A program made the translations under genes and the position numbers. From Silene conica (lineage: Eukaryota > Streptophyta > Magnoliopsida > Caryophyllales > Caryophyllaceae), in assembly GCA_029255685.2 (NCBI GenBank), contig CM055315.2, positions 53,225,358 through 53,289,357 of the forward strand: a DNA stretch of 64,000 nt. The letters run 5' to 3'. Numbering within the stretch: the stretch's first letter is position 1; each line of letters starts with the position of its first letter. The notes beneath the pieces were generated by a model that saw only the letters and a program-made list of their open reading frames with translations, did no database searches and was not told the origin of the DNA. Shown here one piece after another: positions 21,793 to 35,817 of the stretch.

Positions 21793-24626
21793 TGTAATAC
21801 CCCGTATTTTAGCCTTGGTCAACGACAGTCAAACCATATTTTATACAAGTATTTCAAATGGAATGTTTATAAAGTATTTCCCGTAAATATTATTATTTTA
21901 TAAATCGTATTTCTACGATTATTTCGTATTTAATAATCATTTTATGCTTGATGATTATGTCATAAAATTGCGTTTCATTTGTATTTCTTTATTTTGATAA
22001 TATAATTATAATTAAATATATTTGTTATTTCATATTTATTTCTCATCTATACTTGTTTTATTATTTAAGTCGTAATTGTATTTAAATCCTAATTGTTTTA
22101 TATATTCTTATGTAATTGCTAGTATTTTAATATTGCTATAATTTATATTATACGGACCGAAATATTAGCGTGCTAATAATTTTATATTATTGTAATTAAT
22201 TTAATTAGTATAATTAGATGTACTCGTTAATTTTAATTTCCGGGTTGAGAACGGATTATAGATGTCGGGTGTTTCGAGATGCGTGATGGGCCGAGTAAGT
22301 AAAGTGTTGGGCTCGGTTTTGGAGTTAAAAAACCGAGTAACCCCACCTTACCCTAAATCACCTCCACATAACACATCCCTTCCTCCCACAATTCCCCTTC
22401 ATCGACAAAATCAACCAACAAAAAAATATAAACCCTAATTCACCACCTACCTCCCATATTCACACACACACACACGTCTGAAGCTTCTCGCTGTTTCCAG
22501 CGACGTTCTTATCGAGTTAGTCATCCTCAACCTGGTAAGTTCCTACGCTTTTGTTCCCGTCTATCACATGTTTTCTGAGTTGTGTTTAAGGTCTGGGTTA
22601 GAAGGGATGTAATGGAATATGACCATACCTAGTGTGATCGGTGGTGGTGGTTATGGTGGTAGAGGTAGCAGTTTTCGACAAGGCACAGGGTTGCGTTACA
22701 AACAGAGTAAGAGAACGGAGATTACAATGCTGTAGCACGCTGTTTGTGTTTGACTAGGCCTAGGGTTGGGGAGCCTGGTTCCTAGGTAGGTTGGGACAAC
22801 TTTGGTGGTCACTGGTGGCAGATTTGGCCACCACGGTGGCGAAAATAGGGACAGTTCAGGCAGTGAGCGAAAAATAGAGTGTTTGTGCGTGAGTTCAGGT
22901 GGTTTACGAGGTAGTTTTCTGGTGTTTCAAAGGGTGACGAAGGGAGGAGGCGAAGAGCCCTGGGACCACTGAAGATCAGTGGTGATGATGGTGGTGCCCA
23001 GGGAATGTGTAAGGGCTGGTGGTTGGTGAGGGTGGCGTGAGAATATAGGGCGGTTGGATGACGACGGAAAAACGAGAGATCGAGTTGTGCACATCGGTTC
23101 TAGAAGGAGTATTTTGGGTGGTTTTAATGGCTGAGATAGGCGGACAGAAGGTGTACGTTGTGGGTGGTAGCGTGAGGGAGATATTGGGAACCATCGTGGT
23201 GGTTGTCCGTGGTCAGAATGGTGGTGTTGGTGTCGCAAAGAAGGGTACTCGGGTACGAAAGTTTATGTTTCAGCGAGCATTGTGTTGTTATGTTCTTATT
23301 GTGTCATGGGGTTGCTTGTTTGGTACGTAGGTTTTATTTTATGGGGTTTGTATTTAGTTAGTTGGTAGTTGCTTAGAAAGGGAGGATAAGGTAAAGAGTT
23401 TTGGAGATGGAGCAGTATGAGAGCTAGAGGAAAAGAGCAATTTAGAGAGAAAACAAAGTTAGCTAGCATAAGGGGACGAGCTTTTCGTGGATTCTATGGT
23501 TAACACTCAATGCCCTATGTGTCTGGTTCTAAGATAGCTCTTGTTATAGCCGTGTAAGTTTTTCGTTGGTTAAGTGGATTTTAAGTCATTAGTTTACTTT
23601 ATATTTACTTAGTTAATTAATCTAATTAGTTGGTTAATTGTTTAATTTGTGTTGTGACGATATTTTATTAACCGACTAATTAAGTTAATTAGATTAGTTT
23701 CGTCTAATATATATTCTTCGGATGTGTAATATAATAAGTGATTAGTTAAATTAGTTAATTAATATATTATTCCTTGCTCACGTAATCGTATAGTTAGTAA
23801 TTACGTATATTATATTGTTAGGTGACGATTTTGAGGTGGCACTATCCTATTTACTTGCTGCGTTGCTTTCGGACTATATTGCTATCCAGGTAGGATACAC
23901 TGGTACCAGATTTTATGACGTGCTTTGAATGGATGTGTATATTGTATGTTATGGATGCAAGTGTGATTATTATGAGAATGATATATAGTGGTTGAACATT
24001 TCTATATTGCATTCATAAGCATGGCATATGCATTGGATACGGATTTGAGATGATGAGATATTATTGATGAGATATTATTGGGCCTAGGCTAGTTCTGCAG
24101 GACTAGACCTGGTGACCTCAGCTGTTATGCTGGTGTTCGGCGACGGCCGATTATAGTCTGCCGGGAGGTTCGGTATGGCTGGGTGTTACGGGTTTGAGAT
24201 TGTGATTGAGATTGAGATTGAGCTCGAGCATATCATTGCATTTGCATATCATAATTGTTGCATTATCTATTTTTGTGTTATCCTACTCAACTGCAAGGTT
24301 GACAGTGTATTCGTGTACACCTACGATGATCCGGAATGGGGAGTAGATTCTACAGGTCAGAGACAAATGGATTAGGAGCTTGGGCATGGAGAGAGACATG
24401 GCTTGGACCTACTTAGAATTAGATCACATATTTAGATGTTATCAGTTGTACTTTATTCTTTGCATAGTAGTTGTAATATCAAAAGTTCAAATTTAGTCAG
24501 TTTTATATAAAGTACTTTAGTTTGTTTTACTTTGTTATTCACTACCTCGGACATTCCGAGATGGTAACAGCTCTATTTATTTGAGAATGTCTTGCTAAAG
24601 GCTCTTAAATAAATGGGGGTGTTACA
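21793..24626 (+). mobile_element. Array LTR copy 1
   Basis: This 2834-bp LTR starts TGTAATACCCCGTATTTTAG and ends GGGGGTGTTACA. It contains a short CA repeat near 22455, a TATA-like AAAATATAAACC near 22422 and a GGTGGT-rich block (about 22640-23240). The primer site follows at once. Confidence 0.85.
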
Positions 24627-27385
24627 AAGTGGTATCAGAGCGAACGATCCTCAGGCCTAAACCAAATGAATAATAATGAACGTAGGAAGAGTCTAATAAA
24701 ATGAACCCCAGGCTAGTAACTGTTAGGAGCCCCAGGATTGGGATGAGTTAGGGGCCCCCTCAAACACAAGACACTGGCCCTTTCAGTCTAACCTGGTCAC
24801 CCTTGAGAGATGTAGAGATTGGGTAGTATAGAATGAAGGAAAAGACCCAATCTATATTGTACTAACATTTCCACAGGAAAGGGACGAGGTAAGTTATAAT
24901 GTGAAATATTGTTAGTAATGGGTATTGTGAAACATGAGGTTGATATCGAATGTTAATTGAGATATATGATTTCCAGTATCGAGAACATGATAATTGGAAT
25001 ATGAGTTTGATATATGAGCTTGACTTGTATGATGATGTGCGTTAGAAGAATACGACTGATATGAACTGCTGAATGATCTGAATGGTTGAAATAAAATTTT
25101 CAGAGAATTGATGTATATTTACTAAACAAATATTTAGAGTGATGTGATCATATGATTTTGGTGTTTCGAAATGTCCATATGATATCTTGTTATTAAATGA
25201 CTATCGTAACTATGTAATATATATTGTTTGGTATTTGAATAAGAATGAACAGATGTATATGTTATAGTAATCCATGTCTGGTGATATGCATGCGGCTATA
25301 TGATCCCGGAACCCTTAGGTAGAGATACAGTATCATGATATGCGCAATGAGTTGCTGCTAAGTAGCACCTTAGTGATTTATAGGATATAATTCCGTACCC
25401 TAATAAGTGGTGTTGGCACGATAATAGAAACTAATGCATTGACTATACATACATGATTATTGAGTTATTTAGTTGACTTTATTTTCGGCTTCACAATCTT
25501 TTCCGTTTTCTAGATGACAATTACATGTTAATATGGCGCAATGTGATTTCAATGTTTCAAATGGTATGTCAACATGTTTTAGAGGAAGAATTGTTGTGTT
25601 CAAGTGTGATAATGTGAAGCAATTTTTTTTAGGAACCAAAATTGTAATAAAATTTCCAGTATGTTCTCTTGTTCGTAAAGGCTGTTATTTAAATTGTGTT
25701 TTCTATATGAATGTGAAAATTTTATGTGAGATAACCTTCTGATTTAGCTTTCTAATGCTTTTGGTTTCGTGTTAATACGAATTATATTTTGAGAGAAATA
25801 AACATTTTAGTTGACAGTGGTCAGATTGTTACTGTACATTTCTGTTTTGACCCATGTTTTTGCAAAGGAAATAATTTGAAAATTGATTATTGTTTGTGCA
25901 TAGTTCCAAGTCCACTGTTTAGAATATTCATTCATGTTTTCAAAATGATATGCCACGTAAAATCGAAACGGGTCGTTATGTAATTGTGATTCTTGCAAGT
26001 GGCCCAAATTTCCGTCTAACTGCAGTAAGGTTTCTGTTCAGATTAATTGAGTCGTATAAATCGTTATAAATAATTCCCTTAAGATATGCTTTTGACTTAT
26101 TTTCCTATAATTAGTTATTTCATTATATTTTCTAAAAACTATAATAGCTCGCAAAATAGCTAAGCGGTTATTTAATTATGATTTTTGGAAATTGCTGCGT
26201 GATATATGATTGTTGAAATGATAAAGTTTTATATTAAAAGTTGAATCAAATGTGAATTTTGTGATGTAACCATGTAACACACTGTTATGTCATTAGTAAC
26301 ATGAACAATAGGCATATGATATGAATATGAACGCTATTATATGATAATGTAACCTTGTCATTTCGTTGGGCTTTATATAAAGTAGTTTCAATTATACGGA
26401 CACTATTGCTTTTATTGCCATGACCTCAAAATAATTATGTGGTGTACATATGTATTGCTAAAATCATGTTCATCAGAGAAGAGTCTGGACACGTGGTAGA
26501 ATAAATTTAACTGGTAAAATCATTAGCGATATAGCAATCTAATTGTTATAAGTAAGTGTGAGTATTGTGAACAATGTGAATCTTGTTGATGTTCTTCCAT
26601 ATATTAATGGTATATTTTTTGTCTAGTTCCCTGCGATTTTAATCTTTATAATTTCTTCATGTATATTGTTATGTCACAAAGTGGATTGCACACTGCTATG
26701 TTTAAAATCTGATCGCAATATATTGAATTATTAATTGGTTTAACTTCTTTATACCTGGAGATGCTAAGCTGTTTTCCTTGTCTACATTGGTGTAAATATG
26801 TTAAATTGTGTTAAATAAGATTTCAAGGGTATATACGTGTTAACTACCCTAATTTTGTTTTACTGCGTAATGTGAAATTGCCAACTATGTTTGATTGCCT
26901 TAAAAGCCGGATGATAGTTGTCTAGTATAGGGTAATTAACTTATCAGATGACTTATGACTGTTGTTTCGATGATTGCTTGAACACTGGATGTGTTCGATG
27001 ATTGCTGGAACGCTGAATGTGGAATTTTGTAATGGGGTTACGAGGACGTAACCATGCTTTAAGGAGGATAGGATGGTAAAATCTTAAAGGTTTATGATAT
27101 GACTAGTTGTTATAGCATGTAAAATTGATATGTCGTGATTGTTCGAATATACTTATAATCATGTTTACTTCTGTTATGCATTATATTGTAATTCGTGAAG
27201 TATCTTTTAACTTAGTCATGCGTTGAACTTTGGGGACAAAGTTCTCTTAACGAGGGTAGAATGTAACATTTCGTGTTTTGATGTCTATATAAGTGCTATT
27301 TGCGACTGTTTCATGCTTGTTATAAGTTCTTTACCGTTATGGGGGGGCGAACTTCGGGACGAAGTTCATTTTAAGGAGGGAAGAC
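24627..27385 (+). mobile_element. Array internal region 1, non-coding
   Basis: This 2759-bp region starts with the primer site TGGTATCAGAGC (24630-24641), matching the 3' end of initiator-Met tRNA, and ends with the polypurine tract AAGGAGGGAAGAC. There is no gag, protease, reverse transcriptase or integrase. Short frames shared with the other copies are not kept in the diverged relative at 54446-58069, so they are taken as non-coding. Confidence 0.8.
24630..24641 (+). promoter_or_regulatory. Initiator-Met tRNA primer binding site
   Basis: TGGTATCAGAGC starts three bases after the LTR end. The same site follows the LTRs at 30221-30232, 39112-39123, 40583-40594, 54449-54460 and 58261-58272. 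Confidence 0.85.
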
Positions 27386-30217
27386 TGTAATACCCCGTAT
27401 TTTAGCCTTGGTCAACGACAGTCAAACCATATTTTATACAAGTATTTCAAATGGAATGTTTATAAAGTATTTCCCGTAAATATTATTATTTTATAAATCG
27501 TATTTCTACGATTATTTCGTATTTAATAATCATTTTATGCTTGATGATTATGTCATAAAATTGCGTTTCATTTGTATTTCTTTATTTTGATAATATAATT
27601 ATAATTAAATATATTTGTTATTTCATATTTATTTCTCATCTATACTTGTTTTATTATTTAAGTCGTAATTGTATTTAAATCCTAATTGTTTTATATATTC
27701 TTATGTAATTGCTAGTATTTTAATATTGCTATAATTTATATTATACGGACCGAAATATTAGCGTGCTAATAATTTTATATTATTGTAATTAATTTAATTA
27801 GTATAATTAGATGTACTCGTTAATTTTAATTTCCGGGTTGAGAACGGATTATAGATGTCGGGTGTTTCGAGATGCGTGATGGGCCGAGTAAGTAAAGTGT
27901 TGGGCTCGGTTTTGGAGTTAAAAAACCGAGTAACCCCACCTTACCCTAAATCACCTCGACATAACACATCCCTTCCTCCCACAATTCCCCTTCATCGACA
28001 AAATCAACCAACAAAAAAATATAAACCCTAATTCACCACCTACCTCCCATATTCACACACACACACGTCTGAAGCTTCTCGCTGTTTCCAGCGACGTTCT
28101 TATCGAGTTAGTCATCCTCAACCTCGTAAGTTCCTACGCTTTTGTTCCCGTCTATCACATGTTTTCTGAGTTGTGTTTAAGGTCTGGGTTAGAAGGGATG
28201 TAATGGAATATGACCATACCTAGTGTGATCGGTGGTGGTGGTTATGGTGGTAGAGGTAGCAGTTTTCGACAAGGCAAAGGGTTGCGTTACAAACAGAGTA
28301 AGAGAACGGAGATTACAATGCTGTAGCACGCTGTTTGTGTTTGACTAGGCCTAGGGTTGGGGAGCCTGGTTCCTAGGTAGGTTGGGACAACTTTGGTGGT
28401 CACTGGTGGCAGATTTGGCCACCACGGTGGCGAAAATAGGGACAGTTCAGGCAGTGAGAGAAAAATAGAGTGTTTGTGCGTGAGTTCAGGTGGTTTACGA
28501 GGTAGTTTTCTGGTGTTTCAAAGGGTGACGAAGGGAGGAGGCGAAGAGCCCTGGGACCACTGAAGATCAGTGGTGATGATGGTGGTGCCCAGGGAATGTG
28601 TAAGGGCTGGTGGTTGGTGAGGGTGGCGTGAGAATATAGGGCGGCTGGATGACGACGGAAAAACGAGAGATCGAGTTGTGCACATCGGTTCTAGAAGGAG
28701 TATTTTGGGTGGTTTTAATGGCTGAGATAGGCGGACAGAAGGTGTACGTTGTGGGTGGTAGCGTGAGGGAGATATTGGGAACCATCGTGGTGGTTGTCCG
28801 TGGTCAGAATGGGGGTGTTGGTGTCGCAAAGAAGGGTACTCGGGTACGAAAGTTTATGTTTCAGCGAGCATTGTGTTGTTATGTTCTTATTGTGTCATGG
28901 GGTTGCTTGTTTGGTACGTAGGTTTTATTTTATGGGGTTTGTATTTAGTTAGTTGGTAGTTGCTTAGAAAGGGAGGATAAGGTAAAGAGTTTTGGAGATG
29001 GAGCAGTATGAGAGCTAGAGGAAAAGAGCAATTTAGAGAGAAAACAAAGTTAGCTAGCATAAGGGGACGAGCTTTTCGTGGATTCTATGGTTAACACTCA
29101 ATGCCCTATGTGTCTGGTTCTAAGATAGCTCTTGTTATAGCCGTGTAAGTTTTTCGTTGGTTAAGTGGATTTTAAGTCATTAGTTTACTTTATATTTACT
29201 TAGTTAATTAATCTAATTAGTTGGTTAATTGTTTAATTTGTGTTGTGACGATATTTTATTAACCGACTAATTAAGTTAATTAGATTAGTTTCGTCTAATA
29301 TATATTCTTCGGATGTGTAATATAATAAGTGATTAGTTAAATTCGTTAATTAATATATTATTCCTTGCTCACGTAATCGTATAGTTAGTAATTACGTATA
29401 TTATATTGTTAGGTGACGATTTTGAAGTGGCACTATCCTATTTACTTGCTGCGTTGCTTTCGGACTATATTGCTATCCAGGTAGGATACACTGGTACCAT
29501 ATTTTATGACGTGCTTTGAATGGATGTGTATATTGTATGTTATGGATGCAAGTGTGATTATTATGAGAATGATATATAGTGGTTGAACATTTCTATATTG
29601 CATTCATAAGCATGGCATATGCATTGGATACAGATTTGAGATGATGAGATATTATTGATGAGATATTATTAGGCCCAGGCTAGTTCTGCAGGACTAGACC
29701 TGGTGACCTCAGCTGTTATGCTGGTGTTCGGCGACGGCCGATTATAGTCTGCCGGGAGGTTCGGTATGGCTGGGTGTTACGGGTTTGAGATTGTGATTGA
29801 GATTGAGATTGAGCTCGAGCATATCATTGCATTTGCATATCATAATTGTTGCATTATCTATTTTTGTGTTATCCTACTCAACTGCAAGGTTGACAGTGTA
29901 TTCGTGTACACCTACGATGATCCGGAATGGGGAGTAGATTCTACAGGTCAGAGACAGATGGATTAGGAGCTTGGGCATGGAGAGAGACATGGCTTGGACC
30001 TACTTAGAATTAGATCACATATTTAGATGTTATCAGTTGTACTTTATTCTTTGCATAGTAGTTGTAATATCAAAAGTTCAAATTTAGTCAGTTTTATATA
30101 AAGTACTTTAGTTTGTTTTACTTTGTTATTCACTACCTCGGACATTCCGAGATGGTAACAGCTCTATTTATTTGAGAATGTCTTGCTAAAGACTCTTAAA
30201 TAAATGGGGGTGTTACA
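27386..30217 (+). mobile_element. Array LTR copy 2
   Basis: This 2832-bp LTR is nearly identical to copies 1 and 3 and has the shortest CA repeat of the three (about 28057). The primer site follows at 30221. Confidence 0.85.
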
Positions 30218-32976
30218 AAGTGGTATCAGAGCGAACGATCCTCAGGCCTAAACCAAATGAATAATAATGAACGTAGGAAGAGTCTAATAAAATGAACCCC
30301 AGGCTAGTAACTGTTAGGAGCCCCAGGATTGGGATGAGTTAGGGGCCCCCTCAAACCCAAGCCACTGGCCCTTTCAGTCTAACCCGGTCACCCTTGAGAG
30401 ATGTAGAGATTGGGTAGTATAGAATGAAGGAAAAGACCCAATCTATATTGTACTAACATTTCCACAGGAAAGAGACGAGGTAAGTTATAATGTGAAATAT
30501 TGTTAGTAATGGGTATTGTGAAACATGAGGTTGATATCGAATGTTAATTGAGATATATGATTTCCAGTATCGAGAACATGATAATTGGAATATGAGTTTG
30601 ATATATGAGCTTGACTTGTATGATGATGTGCGTTAGAAGAATACGACTGATATGAAATGCTGAATGATCTGAATGGTTGAAATAAAATTTTCAGAGAATT
30701 GATGTATATTTACTAAACAAATATTTAGAGTGATGTGATCATATGATTTTGGTGTTTCGAAATGTCCATATGATATCTTGTTATTAAATGACTATCGTAA
30801 CTATGTAATATATATTGTTTGGTATTTGAATAAGAATGAACAGATGTATATGTTATAGTAATCCATGTCTGGTGATATGCATGCGGCTATATGATCCCGG
30901 AACCCTTAGGTAGAGATACAGTATCATGATATGCGCAATGAGTTGCTGCTAAGTAGCACCTTAGTGATTTATAGGATATAATTCCGTGCCCTAATAAGTG
31001 GTGTTGGCACGATAATAGAAACTAATGCATTGACTATACATACATGATTATTGAGTTATTTAGTTGACTTTATTTTCGGCTTCGCAATCTTTTCCGTTTT
31101 CTAGATGACAATTACTTGTTAATATGGCGCAATGTGATTTCAATGTTTCAAATGGTATGTCAACATGTTTTAGAGGAAGAATTGTTGTGTTCAAGTGTGA
31201 TAATGTGAAGCAATTTTTTTTAGGAACCAAAATTGTAATAAAATTTCCAGTATGTTCTCTTGTTCGTAAAGGCTGTTATTTAAATTGTGTTTTCTATATG
31301 AATGTGAAAATTTTATGTGAGATAACCTTCTGATTTAGCTTTCTAATGCTTTTGGTTTCGTGTTAATACGAATTATATTTTGAGAGAAATAAACATTTTA
31401 GTTGACAGTGGTCAGATTGTTACTGTACATTTCTGTTTTGACCCATGTTTTTGCAAAGGAAATAATTTGAAACTTGATTATTGTTTGTGCATAGTTCCAA
31501 GTCCACTGTTTAGAATATTCATTCATGTTTTCAAAATGATATTCCACGTAAAATCGAAACGGGTCGTTATGTAATTGTGATTCTTGCAAGTGGCCCAAAT
31601 TTCCGTCTAACTGCAGTAAGGTTTCTGTTCAGATTAATTGAGTCGTATAAATCGTTATAAATAATTCCCTTAAGATATGCTTTTGACTTATTTTCCTATA
31701 ATTAGTTATTTCATTATATTTTCTAAAAACTATAATAGCTCGCAAAATAGCTAAGCGGTTATTTAATTATGATTTTTGGAAATTGCTGCGTGATATATGA
31801 TTGTTGAAATGATAAAGTTTTATATTAAAAGTTGAATCAAATGTGAATTTTTTGATGTAACCATGTAACACACTGTTATGTCATTAGTAACATGAACAGT
31901 AGGCATATGATATGAATATGAACGCTATTATATGATAATGTAACCTTGTCATTTCGTTGGGCTTTATATAAAGTAGTTTCAATTATACGGACACTATTGC
32001 TTTTATTGCCATGACCTCAAAATAATTATGTGGTGTACATATGTATTGCTAAAATCATGTTCATCAGAGAAGAGTCTGGACACGTGGTAGAATAAATTTA
32101 ACTGGTAAAATCATTAGCGATATATCAATCTAATTGTTATAAGTAAGTGTGAGTATTCTGAACAATGTGAATCTTGTTGATGTTCTTCCATATATTAATG
32201 GTATATTTTTTGTCTAGTTCCCTGCGATTTTAATCTTTATAATTTCTTCATGTATATTGTTATGTCACAAAGTGGATTGCACACTGCTATGTTTAAAATC
32301 TGATCGCAATATATTGAATCATTAATTGGTTTAACTTCTTTATACCTGGAGATGCTAAGCTGTTTTCCTTGTCTACATTGGTGTAAATATGTTAAATTGT
32401 GTTAAATAAGATTTCAAGGGTATATACGTGTTAACTACCCTAATTTTGTTTTACTGCGTAATGTGAAATTGCCAACTATGTTTGATTGCCTTAAAAGCCG
32501 GATGATAGTTGTCTAGTATAGGGTAATTAACTTATCAGATGACTTATGACTGTTGTTTTGATGATTGCTTGAACACTGGATGTGTTCGATGATTGCTGGA
32601 ACGCTGAATGTGGAATTTTGTAATGGGGTTACGAGGACGTAACCATGCTTTAAGGAGGATAGGACGGTAAAATCTTAAAGGTTTATGATATGACTATTTG
32701 TTATAGCATGTAAAATTGATATGTCGTGATTGTTCGAATATACTTATAATCATGTTTACTTCTGTTATGCATTATATTGTAATTCGTGAAGTATCTTTTA
32801 ACTTAGTCATGCGTTGAACTTTGGGGACAAAGTTCTCTTAACGAGGGTAGAATGTAACATTTCGTGTTTTGAAGTCTATATAAGTGCTATTTGCGACTGT
32901 TTCATGCTTGTTATAAGTTCTTTACCGTTATGGGGGGGCGAACTTCGGGACGAAGTTCATTTTAAGGAGGGAAGAC
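30218..32976 (+). mobile_element. Array internal region 2, non-coding
   Basis: It is the same length (2759 bp) as internal region 1 and nearly the same sequence, with the primer site at 30221-30232 and the polypurine tract just before 32977. No coding capacity is seen. Confidence 0.8.
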
Positions 32977-35817
32977 TGTAATACCCCGTATTTTAGCCTT
33001 GGTCAACGACAGTCAAACCATATTTTATACAAGTATTTCAAATGGAATGTTTATAAAGTATTTCCCGTAAATATTATTATTTTATAAATCGTATTTCTAC
33101 GATTATTTCGTATTTAATAATCATTTTATGCTTGATGATTATGTCATAAAATTGCGTTTCATTTGTATTTCTTTATTTTGATAATATAATTATAATTAAA
33201 TATATTTGTTATTTCATATTTATTTCTCATCTATACTTGTTTTATTATTTAAGTCGTAATTGTATTTAAATCCTAATTGTTTTATATATTCTTATGTAAT
33301 TGCTAGTATTTTAATATTGCTATAATTTATATTATACGGACCGAAATATTAGCGTGCTAATAATTTTATATTATTGTAATTAATTTAATTAGTATAATTA
33401 GATGTACTCGTTAATTTTAATTTCCGGGTTGAGAACGGATTATAGATGTCGGGTGTTTCGAGATGCGTGATGGGCCGAGTAAGTAAAGTGTTGGGCTCGG
33501 TTTTGGAGTTAAAAAACCGAGTAACCCCACCTTACCCTAAATCACCTCGACATAACACATCCCTTCCTCCCACAATTCCCCTTCATCGACAAAATCAACC
33601 AACAAAAAAATATAAACCCTAATTCACCACCTACCTCCCATATTCACACACACACACACACACGTCTGAAGCTTCTCGCTGTTTCCAGCGACGTTCTTAT
33701 CGAGTTAGTCATCCTCAACCTCGTAAGTTCCTACGCTTTTGTTCCCGTCTATCACATGTTTTCTGAGTTGTGTTTAAGGTCTGGGTTAGAAGGGATGTAA
33801 TGGAATATGACCATACCTAGTGTGATCGGTGGTGGTGGTTATGGTGGTAGAGGTAGCAGTTTTCGACAAGGCACAGGGTTGCGTTACAAACAGAGTAAGA
33901 GAACGGAGATTACAATGCTGTAGCACGCTGTTTGTGTTTGACTAGGCCTAGGGTTGGGGAGCCTGGTTCCTAGGTAGGTTGGGACAACTTTGGTGGTCAC
34001 TGGTGGCAGATTTGGCCACCACGGTGGCGAAAATAGGGACAGTTCAGGCAGTGAGCGAAAAACAGAGTGTTTGTGCGTGAGTTCAGGTGGTTTACGAGGT
34101 AGTTTTCTGGTGTTTCAAAGGGTGACGAAGGGAGGAGGCGAAGAGCCCTGGGACCACTGAAGATCAGTGGTGATGATGGTGGTGCCCAGGGAATGTGTAA
34201 GAGCTGGTGGTTGGTGAGGGTGGCGTGAGAATATAGGGCGGCTGGATGACGACGGAAAAACGAGAGATCGAGTTGTGCACATCGGTTCTAGAAGGAGTAT
34301 TTTGGGTGGTTTTAATGGCTGAGATAGGCGGACAGAAGGTGTACGTTGTGGGTGGTAGCGTGAGGGAGATATTGGGAACCATCGTGGTGGTTGTCCGTGG
34401 TCAGAATGGTGGTGTTGGTGTCGCAAAGAAGGGTACTCGGGTACGAAAGTTTATGTTTCAGCGAGCATTGTGTTGTTATGTTCTTATTGTGTCATGGGGT
34501 TGCTTGTTTGGTACGTAGGTTTTATTTTATGGGGTTTGTATTTAGTTAGTTGGTAGTTGCTTAGAAAGGGAGGATAAGGTAAAGAGTTTTGGAGATGGAG
34601 CAGTATGAGAGCTAGAGGAAAAGAGCAATTTAGAGAGAAAACAAAGTTAGCTAGCATAAGGGGACGAGCTTTTCGTGGATTCTATGGTTAACACTCAATG
34701 CCCTATGTGTCTGGTTCTAAGATAGATCTTGTTATAGCCGTGAAAGTTTTTCGTTGGTTAAGTGGATTTTAAGTCATTAGTTTACTTTATATTTACTTAG
34801 TTAATTAATCTAATTAGTTGGTTAATTGTTTAATTTGTGTTGTGACGATATTTTATTAACCGACTAATTAAGTTAATTAGATTAGTTTCGTCTAATATAT
34901 ATTCTTCGGATGTGTAATATAATAAGTGATTAGTTAAATTAGTTAATTAATATATTATTCCTTGCTCACGTAATCGTATAGTTAGTAATTACGTATATTA
35001 TATTGTTAGGTGACGATTTTGAAGTGGCACTATCCTATTTACTTGCTGCGTTGCTTTCGGACTATATTGCTATCCAGGTAGGATACACTGGTACCATATT
35101 TTATGACGTGCTTTGAATGGATGTGTATATTGTATGTTATGGATGCAAGTGTGATTATTATGAGAATGATATATAGTGGTTGAACATTTCTATATTGCAT
35201 TCATAAGCATGGCATATGCATTGGATACGGATTTGAGATGATGAGATATTATTGATGAGATATTATTGGGCCCAGGCTAGTTCTGCAGGACTAGACCTGG
35301 TGACCTCAGCTGTTATGCTGGTGTTCGGCGACGGCCGATTATAGTCTGCCGGGAGGTTCGGTATGGCTGGGTGTTACGGGTTTGAGATTGTGATTGAGAT
35401 TGAGATTGAGCTCGAGCATATCATTGCATTTGCATATCATAATTGTTGCATTATCTATTTTTGTGTTATCCTAGTACTCAACTGCAAGGTTGACAGTGTA
35501 TTCGTGTACACCTACGATGATCCGGAATGGGGAGTAGATTCTACAGGTCAGAGACAGATGGATTAGGAGCTTTGGCATGGAGAGAGACATGGCTTGGACC
35601 TACTTAGAATTAGATCACATATTTAGATGTTATCAGTTGTACTTTATTCTTTGCATAGTAGTTGTAATATCAAAAGTTCAAATTTAGTCAGTTTTATATA
35701 AAGTACTTTAGTTTGTTTTACTTTGTTATTCACTACCTCGGACATTCCGAGATGGTAACAGCTCTATTTATTTGAGAATGTCTTGCTAAAGGCTCTTAAA
35801 TAAATGGGGGTGTTACA
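32977..35817 (+). mobile_element. Array LTR copy 3
   Basis: This 2841-bp LTR has the longest CA repeat of the three (about 33647-33662). Its GTGTTACA end at 35817 meets copia gag sequence directly, so this is the true right edge of the array. Confidence 0.85.

Larger units (their letters stand above)
19540..35817 (+). mobile_element. Tandem array of a large-LTR non-coding retroelement (LARD-like fossil)
   Basis: A 5.59-kb period gives the order partial internal (19540-21792), LTR (21793-24626), internal (24627-27385), LTR (27386-30217), internal (30218-32976), LTR (32977-35817). Copies differ by only a few bases per kb by eye, so the array is young. A tandem of alternating LTRs and internal regions is the expected product of unequal recombination. 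The leftmost LTR and about 0.5 kb of internal sequence are missing. Internal regions have no gag or pol, so the element depended on another for movement. Confidence 0.85.

Noticed and set aside
22927-23330. Overlapping 90-103-residue frames on both strands of the GGTGGT island, one with a run of histidines
   Set aside because: Open on both strands because of GGT/ACC repeats. No start context or domain supports coding.
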